Below are positions 57,603 through 64,000 of a stretch of DNA of 64,000 nt, one piece after another. Made by a program: the position numbers and the translations under genes. The DNA lies in NCBI GenBank assembly GCA_021234155.1, contig JAJEKV010000143.1, positions 1,319,358-1,383,357 of the forward strand, read 5' to 3'. Under the pieces are notes generated by a model, which saw only the letters and a program-made list of their open reading frames with translations, was not told the DNA's origin and searched no databases. The stretch is from Isoetes taiwanensis. Taxonomy: Eukaryota > Streptophyta > Lycopodiopsida > Isoetales > Isoetaceae. Each line of letters begins with the position of its first letter. Within the stretch, counting starts at the first letter, position 1.

Positions 57603-57704
57603 GAAGGTTCTAGAATGTTCTAGAACCTAAATGCATGTGCGACACTTAGTGCGATCTCATCCATTGGAGTGGCGCGATCCTGACCGTTGGTTTAGATATA
57701 TAAG
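57603..57704 (+). promoter_or_regulatory. Predicted LTR promoter: five-unit heat-shock element plus TATA box (copy B)
   Basis: 57603-57625 reads GAA-GG-TTC-TA-GAA-TG-TTC-TA-GAA, five perfect alternating heat-shock factor units. TATATAAG follows at 57697-57704. Spacing and orientation suit a heat-inducible LTR promoter. Confidence 0.7.
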
Positions 57705-58240
57705 GAGGCATCTCCTTCTTGTCAAACCATTCCGGTTCAACGCCAGTCTTGAGCCTTCTAGGCATCTGTCTTGTATTCCTGCTTGCCTTCGGGCTATTGT
57801 ATTATTGATTGTTCATATATCAGATTCTTTGCCGATCTTGGCGTATTTCTTCCGTATTTCTTGCGTATTTTCCACGTATTTTCCTTGTTTTTCGAGTAGG
57901 TTCATGACACCCGAGAGAGTGGGAGCTCCGAAATAAAGTCTATAGAAATGCTCTTCCACGGTCCATCTGGTACCGATAATGGCTGCAGAAGGCGATGAGG
58001 AAGATGCCTTGGAACCTTCGCTCGATAACAGATGTCACAGGATCGAATAAAAGCTTCGACAGAGCGACGAAGCCCAGGCCACCAATACTCTCGACTAATA
58101 AGTTATAGAGTCTTGGCTACTCCAAAGTGTCCGACCATAGGTGAATCATGGCAACCCGAAGTCTAGAAGCACCATCTGGCACATATAGAAGCCCATCACG
58201 GAGCAGTGATCCATCTCGAACCTCAATATTCACGGTCTTC

Positions 58241-59374
58241 ATGTCATCTTTGTTTTTTGCCCATAGCATGCAAGCAATTAGTTCTTATAAAATGAGAGAA
58301 AACTTAAGAGAAGCTAGTTGAAACTGAAGCCGCTTATCCATGCTCTTCATGCCAATCCATGGTCTTCATGCCATTTTCGTTTGTGTCCCATAGCATGCAA
58401 GCAATTAGTTCAATCAATAAAAATACACACATAAATAAATAAAATAAATTGTAGATCTTAGAATTCAAATGTAATATCTAGATTAAAAATAAATGACTTC
58501 AGAACATATCAAAGAGAGAAAAGTTCTGACTCTCTTTTACGAATACAATATGTCCCATCAACTGTAACCATCCATCTAGCATGGCGTCATGTCTGCCAGA
58601 CCCTCACTTATGAAGGACGTTTTCATTCATGTTAATTAGACTACCAGTATTAGATGAAATTTTCCTTGTTCATTGTCCTTGTTCATAGACCTTTCTAATC
58701 CCTATGGCTTCCCTTTGGTAGACTGCGATATGAATTTCATCTTCTAAAAGCTCGCCTAGTTTGAATATCTACTATAATAGATAGGCTAGCGATCCAAATG
58801 CTTTTGTATTTGCTTTTGAAGTGATTCACCCATGCAGGAGTCAAAATATGGAGTCTGATTGACATCACTTCATATGGATCTCACATTAGGTCGCATGCAA
58901 AAATCAACAACCATATTGATTATCACTTATTGCAACATCTGAAGGAACAAACCCTCTTCTAGGTCTGCAACAAATGAATGTAATGGCAAATTGATATGAT
59001 AAATGATAATACAATACCACGTTCAAAATAAACTATTATCATTACCATTCTGGCCAACATTTTCACACAATGGTTGCTTCAAATCATGTTCCTATAAAAT
59101 CGGCATATATACAAAGGCTATAATACTCTAGATAACAGAACGAACAATAATTCACTGAAGGATTCTACTTACCTTACTTTTCATCTCATCCTTGTCCTCC
59201 TTCCACATCATAGCGCCTACAACTCTTGCATGGAACCTGCACAATACAAACAGAACCACAAACTAAGGAAGAATGTAGTAATATATATCTCTGGCACCCA
59301 AGCATCTTCACAGCATGATTTTGGTTGCTCTTAGCATGTAAAACTGTATTGAAATGGATTTATATGCTCACTCC
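58241..59374. other. Intergenic DNA with a repeated exon-like segment
   Basis: 58231-58282 and 58362-58412 are imperfect copies (GGTCTTCATG...GCCCATAGCATGCAAGCAATTAG). On the minus strand these, and a better exon-like segment at about 59175-59240 (FHARVVGAMMWKEDKDEMKSK bordered by AG and GT), encode a similar MxW-x(3-5)-DxMK word. They may be remnants of duplicated exons. No gene model could be built. Confidence 0.35.
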
Positions 59375-62300
59375 AAGAAATATTGATCTTCGCTCACCAG
59401 ATAAAAATTAAGGAGGATGATATCCATAAGTTCGCTTTCCGGACATGTTATGGGCACTATGAGTTCATTGTTATGTCATTTGGGCTAACAAGTGCTCCTG
59501 CTACATTCATGTGTTGATGAATGATGTCTTCTGCGAATATCTTAATGATTTTGTCATCATTTTCTTCGATGATATCCTCTTGTATAGCAAGATCTTAGAG
59601 GATCATGAGCATCATCTTCGGTTGACCCTGCAGAAATTGAGACGCCATCAATTTTATGCCAAGTTCCCCAAGTGTAGGTTTGCAAGCACCAAGGTCGATT
59701 TCTTGGGACACATTGTGTCGGCGGAGGAAATAGCCACAGATCCAGCTAAGATTGAAGCAGTAAAAGATTGGTTGATCCCAAAGAACGTGTCAGAGGTCTG
59801 CAGTTTTCTAGGGTTGGCAAGATATTATCTCAAGTTTGTTAAGGACTTTGCTAAGCTTGCCGCACCTCTTACGGACCTTACAAAACAAGAGAAGGGTTAG
59901 GGATTGGATGGCACACTGGAAGAAGAAGGTCCAGGCCAGCTTTCAGTCATTAAAGGATGCCTTGACAACCGTTCCAGTTCTTACCTTGCTGGACCCTCAG
60001 AAGGATAAGTGGGTTGCCACAGACGCCAGTAAGATTGCTATAGGTGGAGTATTAATGCAAGAAGGTAGGGTAATCATCTATGATTCTAGAAAGATGAATG
60101 ATGCAGAACATCGTTACCCCACGCATGACCAAGAATTACTTGCCGTCATGCGTGCCGTGCATATTTGATAACATTACTTACTTGGGAGATGATTCTAGTT
60201 GGATACAGATCACCAAAGTCTCCAATATATTTTCACGCAACCCCACCTCAATCTTAGACAGCGACGATGGATGGAGCTTCTGGAAGAGTATGATTTTGAA
60301 GTAGTCTATAAGCTGGGCAAGCATAATGTTGTTGCTTATCTAGGTCACCCGAACGCATTGCAATGCGATTTCCACTCTCACCAGCGAGTTTTGTAAGCAG
60401 ATACAGCAGACTCTTTCAACAGTTCAGATTTCAAGAAATATGGCAAAGTCTATCCAAGGAAACCAGAACTGATAAGGAGAGGGAGGCTTTCCGCCATTAT
60501 AAAAGGGAAGGTAATCTTCTTTATTACAAGGATAAGTTATGTGTTCCCGAGACGTCAGGAGTTCGTAAGCTCATTCTCCACGACACACATAGCAGTCCTA
60601 TAGTGTGGCATGCGGGATTTATAAAGACATATTTTAAGATCCGCTCCAGCTATTTTTGGCCAGGGATGAAGAAACACATTGCCCGATACATTAAACAATG
60701 TCAAATATATCAACAAACAAAGGCGGAACAGTTACGCATCCCATGGAATTGCAACCTTAGATGTTCCTAATGCAAAATGAGCAGTTATTACCATGGATTT
60801 CATTGTGGGGCTTTCGCGCACTTTAAGGGGCTTTGATGCCTTGATGGTGGTGGTCGACAAACTTTCCAAAATGTTGCACTTTTTGCCATGTCAGACCACA
60901 GATAGTGCATTAGATACCGCCTTGTTATTTATGAAGGAAGCGTTTCGCCTTCATGGGACGCCCCATACCATTATTCCAGACGGGGATCCAAAGTTTGTTA
61001 GTGCATTTTGGAAGGATTTCTTTAGCACTATTCAAACTAAGCTTGCTATGAGCATAGCTTACCACCTGCAGATGGATGGCCAAACAGAGCGTATCAACTG
61101 CATAATCGAACATATGCTATGTAACTATGTCTGGAACAAACAATCCAATGGGCAGATTATATCCATTTGGTGGAGTTGCGTATAACAGTACCAAACAAGA
61201 GTCTTCAAGGATGTCTCCTTTTATGATCAATTATGGCTACCAATGCCTTACTCCAGACACGTGGCATAATCCGGCTTCCAAGGTGGAAGCGCCTCAATAA
61301 TTAGTTACAGATATGCAGGCCCTAATCGAGGAAGTTCGAGGGTATCTGTTAGCTGGCAGAGCCTGGCAAAAGAGCCTTGCCGATCGGCATTGGACACCAC
61401 GGGAATTTCAAGTTGGTGAGTCAGTATGGCTAAAGGTCAAGGTGAAGCGGGCCAAACTTAAAATTGGCAATTGCAAGAAGCTTGCACCTAAATGGGCGGG
61501 ATCCTTTGAGATAACCGAGAGGATAGGTCTCATGCCTACCTAAGTCCATAAGTTGAATCTACTCGCGCATTTGAAGGTCCATAAAGTCTTTCATGTGAGC
61601 CTTCTCAAGAAGCATAACCTTGATTCAGAAGAGATCCTTGACACACCGACACTTCTGGAGATGACGGAAGATCAATTGAAGATTGTGCCTGAGGCTCTCC
61701 TTGATCGTGCATATAAGCAAACACGGAGAACTCAAATTTTGCGGTATTTGGTTAAGTGGAAACACTTACCGACAGAGGATGCAACATGGGTTCTTAAAGC
61801 GGATTTGGACAAGACTTACCCAGACTTTATGCGAGAATGCTAGGGCCGAACCATTCAGGATGCGATCAACTCCAACGCTAATGGTAAGCATTGTGTTATG
61901 GGTCCGACAAGGATCATATGAGAGTTGATCCGACATGGATCATTTCAGGGGTTGGGTTAATGCATCCTAGATGGGGAATTGGGCATATAGGCATTCATGA
62001 TAGGACGCATTCGTTTACGGCTATAATAGGAACATTGCCATTCCTTATACCGAGACGAAATGCAAGCCTTAGGCATGATAGGATTTTCTTCATTCATATT
62101 TCTTTTTCTTAAGGGGGTGGTCCCTTCAATCACACTATTTTAATTATTGTATAGGTACTCATGTACTGTAATTCTGTAGGCCAGTAGCGCGTATTGACGT
62201 ACTGCAGAAGATTATAGGCCTCAGTCTGGAGCCATTTCTTGTTATTTAACTGTTATTTTGTATGTGTGCTCCTATCTAAATTTTCGTGAGATGGTATTTA

Positions 62301-63300
62301 TTGTCAATCGTCAGAAAACTTTGGTTCTACAACAACTTTATGTAATCCTGTATTACTTCAGCAAGTAAATTTATCTTTTATAACTTAATTGTCTTTTCAG
62401 TAAACTAATTCCAATCCTGAGGACAGCATTATTCCAAGGGGGGAGAATGTGACGTTCCATGTATGTGCGATTTATCTGCGTTTTGAGATTAGCAGATAAA
62501 TCCGCTTCTTGAGGCTAGTTGTGAGAGTCCCCCTTGGAGTATTTATAGACTTGTTGCATTCCTCCATGTATTTATAACCCTTATGGGTCAATAAGGGACA
62601 ACTTGGATTAACCTAAAAGGGTTTTATTTAGCTATGCTAAAATATTAGTAAGTAAATAACCTAATTAGGCTAATTAGATTATTACTTAGTTAAGTCAGTC
62701 AATTAGGCTGTGCCACCTAGCCCAAATCAATTGGCTAGAGGAACTTGCTAAGTTTGGAGGGCAAATTGGGGCCCTACCTCCAATTTTGCCCCAAATCGAT
62801 TTGGGAGAGTTGGAGGAAGGAGGAGCTACCAGCTACCGCAATCAGACTTGAAGAATGGAAGCCTTTCGTGATAGCCAAGAGACCAGTTAGTCCCTAGATA
62901 GTCTGTGCTTCAGCTAACCCTTCTCTGATTAGATGGAATGGTTAATTTCTCTTTTATGTGTGACTAAGATGATGACTTCTCTTTCTGTTTCTCCTGTGTG
63001 TCTGGGGTTAAGGGAGGGTAGAGACCTGAAAGCTTCCTATAAGTAGAGATGTCTCTAGCTAGAACCCTTAAGACCCAGTAAATGCGGCCTGTGCACAAGA
63101 GCCCACCTGGCTGTGGATGTTATGTTGTGATTCAGCACCGCCTAGCATGGCTACAGGACTCCTACAATATGCTATGCTTATAGTCGGTCATTGAGTGTGG
63201 GCTGGAATATGTAGCATAATAACAGGGGGTTACTTTTGTATTTTTGTACGCTTTTCACAAAGGTTTTGCTATGATTTTGTGGTGTATTTCAATTGATGTA
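59375..63300 (+). mobile_element. Second chromovirus-type Gypsy element, 5'-truncated, plus strand
   Basis: Pol is present from within RT onward. RT carries [22 protein letters not shown] and IIFFDDILLYS (59375-59880). RNase H carries VATDASKIAIGGVLMQ and THDQELLAVM (59900-60165) plus TDHQSLQYIF (60199 on). The integrase zinc finger is at about 60520-60740, and the core is at 60793-61185 (VVVDKLSKM, IIPDGDPKFVSAF, MDGQTERINCIIE). The C-terminal GESVWLKVKVKRA and a chromodomain (RYLVKWKHLPTEDATWV) run to 61843. Multiple frameshifts break it. A purine tract AAGGGGGGAGAA leads into a 3' LTR starting at 62448. It differs clearly from the minus-strand Gypsy. Confidence 0.9.
62448..63300 (+). repeat. 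3' LTR of the plus-strand Gypsy element (end not fixed)
   Basis: Starts TGTGACGTTCCATG right after the polypurine tract. Contains candidate TATA boxes (GTATTTATAGAC near 62540, TATTTATAACCC near 62570, CCTATAAGTAG near 63037). No second copy or target duplication is in the window, so the right end is approximate. Confidence 0.7.
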
Positions 63301-64000
63301 CTAATGCGTACATCTAGAGCGCGCATACACAAATAGTGTTTTTCATGTTTTCTTTCAATGGTGGGCACCCATGTTTTTTTTTTTTTTTAACTGGTGGTAT
63401 TATTAGTGGTCTAGATGGCATGCAGGAATTTTAGGGTTAGAAATTTCTTTATCAAACTCTGGATATGGCTTCAAGCAAAAATTTGAGCAAATAAGGGTAT
63501 GGGCAGGAAGGCAGCGGAACTTGTTTGAATGATGCAAGCGGAACAGTCCAAGTAGTACTCTTTTCGCCCCGGCCAGAGTACGAGGGGAAGAATCCGCCCT
63601 TCCTTGCCCGTATCCTTGCTCCTTCCCTTGGCCCTGGTTATGGCTTCCCTTGCTCCGACCCCCCTGCTTTTGCTCCTCAGCTTTTGTTTCCTTGATCCGA
63701 CACCGGATCTGCCCCCTTTTGCAGCAAATTTTGGCATGATCGCCCTGCACCTCTGCGCTCTTCCTTGCCCCTTTCCTTCAACCCATCTCTTCGTTCTCTC
63801 TCACCCGCAGGCCCCCCGCTTGGTGTAAGGTTTGATTATGGTTTGAAGAAATTGGAACCCATCGGGATGGGCCTTTCAGCGCCTTTTGGAGCCCTTCATT
63901 GATCACGGGAATGTGGCCTCACGATGTGATTTTTTCAAATGAAACATCATGAACGTGTTGGAGGTCTGCACGGAGGTTCGCTCTTGAGCTCCGCCTTAAA
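63301..64000. other. Unassigned DNA at the right edge
   Basis: A T run near 63372-63388 and pyrimidine-rich DNA around 63590-63820. No gene, start context or splice pattern that I can support. Confidence 0.4.

Larger units (their letters stand above)
57392..57914 (+). mobile_element. Solo LTR (copy B) of the same Gypsy family, inserted in integrase
   Basis: 513 bp from 57397 to 57909, TG...CA, flanked by CCCGA at 57392-57396 and 57910-57914. It is the inverted counterpart of copy A with scattered substitutions. It starts with a 12-bp inverted repeat TGTGACGACCAT...ATGGTCGTCACA enclosing about 40 bp. Contains CCATTGG (57661-57667), a heat-shock element and TATATAAGG. Removing it and one CCCGA restores the integrase frame next to GYDAIMFVVDRF. 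Confidence 0.93.
54707..58240 (-). mobile_element. Chromovirus-type Gypsy remnant (minus strand) with 3' LTR and two nested insertions
   Basis: Reading right to left: an integrase zinc-binding (HHCC) region at about 58240-57915; the integrase core at 57396-57006 with FVVDRFSKM, IVSDRGPQFVAGF and ESNGQAERTNQTLEQY (D, D, E kept); the C-terminal GDLVWLL and KLDYRCLGPYRI; LHPVFHVSLLEPY; then a chromodomain (MYYFVDWEGYSPSDRTWEP). A purine tract (AGGAGGGGGATGG) precedes the 3' LTR. Upstream RT/RNase H and the 5' LTR are missing. A solo LTR (57397-57909) and a short LTR-type element (55696-56781) interrupt it. Both leave 5-bp duplications, and removing either restores frame. Confidence 0.9.

Noticed and set aside
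54707-57909. Inverted pair of ~515-bp sequences as terminal inverted repeats of a DNA transposon
   Set aside because: Copy B has its own 5-bp TSD and copy A follows a polypurine tract; both are LTRs in opposite orientation.
63403-63828. Three ORFs in pyrimidine-rich DNA at the right edge
   Set aside because: Composition-driven open frames on both strands, no domain recognised.

Overview
The window looks like nuclear DNA of a large-genome land plant that still makes flagellated sperm; a fern or lycophyte is my best guess, which is inference. Support comes from intron-containing plant genes (an SDIR1-type RING ligase and a secreted alpha-carbonic anhydrase), a CFAP77-like ciliary microtubule protein that flowering plants are not expected to keep, and dense nested, decayed transposable elements. 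No organellar or bacterial block was recognised.

Layout. 0-2.5 kb: the 5' six coding exons of an SDIR1-like gene on the minus strand; its RING exon lies left of the window. 4.7-5.8 kb: unrecognised plus-strand exons with an AT-hook-like motif and proline-rich repeats. 6.8-13.5 kb: a LINE zone. It holds a minus-strand endonuclease/RT LINE carrying a small retroposed insert, then a plus-strand LINE 3' half split by a poly-A tailed L1-like LINE. 14-17 kb: unresolved coding debris, including an ORF with a SUMO-interaction-like motif. 17.6-19.1 kb: alpha-carbonic anhydrase in seven exons, all splice phases agreeing. 19.2-23.9 kb: AT-rich intergenic DNA with small repeats. 23.9-32.7 kb: a decayed LINE containing a 6.4-kb Copia element, itself containing a hAT-like MITE. 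33-34.4 kb: hAT and Myb/SANT-like remnants. 38-44.1 kb: decayed minus-strand coding DNA, including an FCP1-like HAD phosphatase remnant, threaded with a palindrome family of the form CACGC-N(0-3)-GCGTG. 45.5-45.8 kb: a MITE. 46.5-49.4 kb: a broken transposase-like coding region with D, D and HTHEDVD motifs. 50.2-51.3 kb: candidate small multi-exon gene. 52.0-53.2 kb: CFAP77-like gene in six exons. 54.7-58.2 kb: minus-strand chromovirus (Gypsy) remnant with its 3' LTR, interrupted by a short LTR-type element and by a solo LTR of its own family. 59.4-63 kb: a second, unrelated chromovirus on the plus strand with its 3' LTR.

The most interesting signals are: (i) a ~515-bp Gypsy LTR, present twice, with a near-perfect heat-shock element upstream of its TATA box and a tRNA-like Pol III A/B-box module on the opposite strand; (ii) the CACGC/GCGTG palindrome family, including a 31-32-bp tandem array and a long foldback; (iii) target-site duplications showing that nested insertions interrupted intact reading frames; (iv) the cilium gene. 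The host genes do not form an operon or pathway; they are independent plant loci separated by repeats. All family names rest on motif recognition by eye, with no database search.
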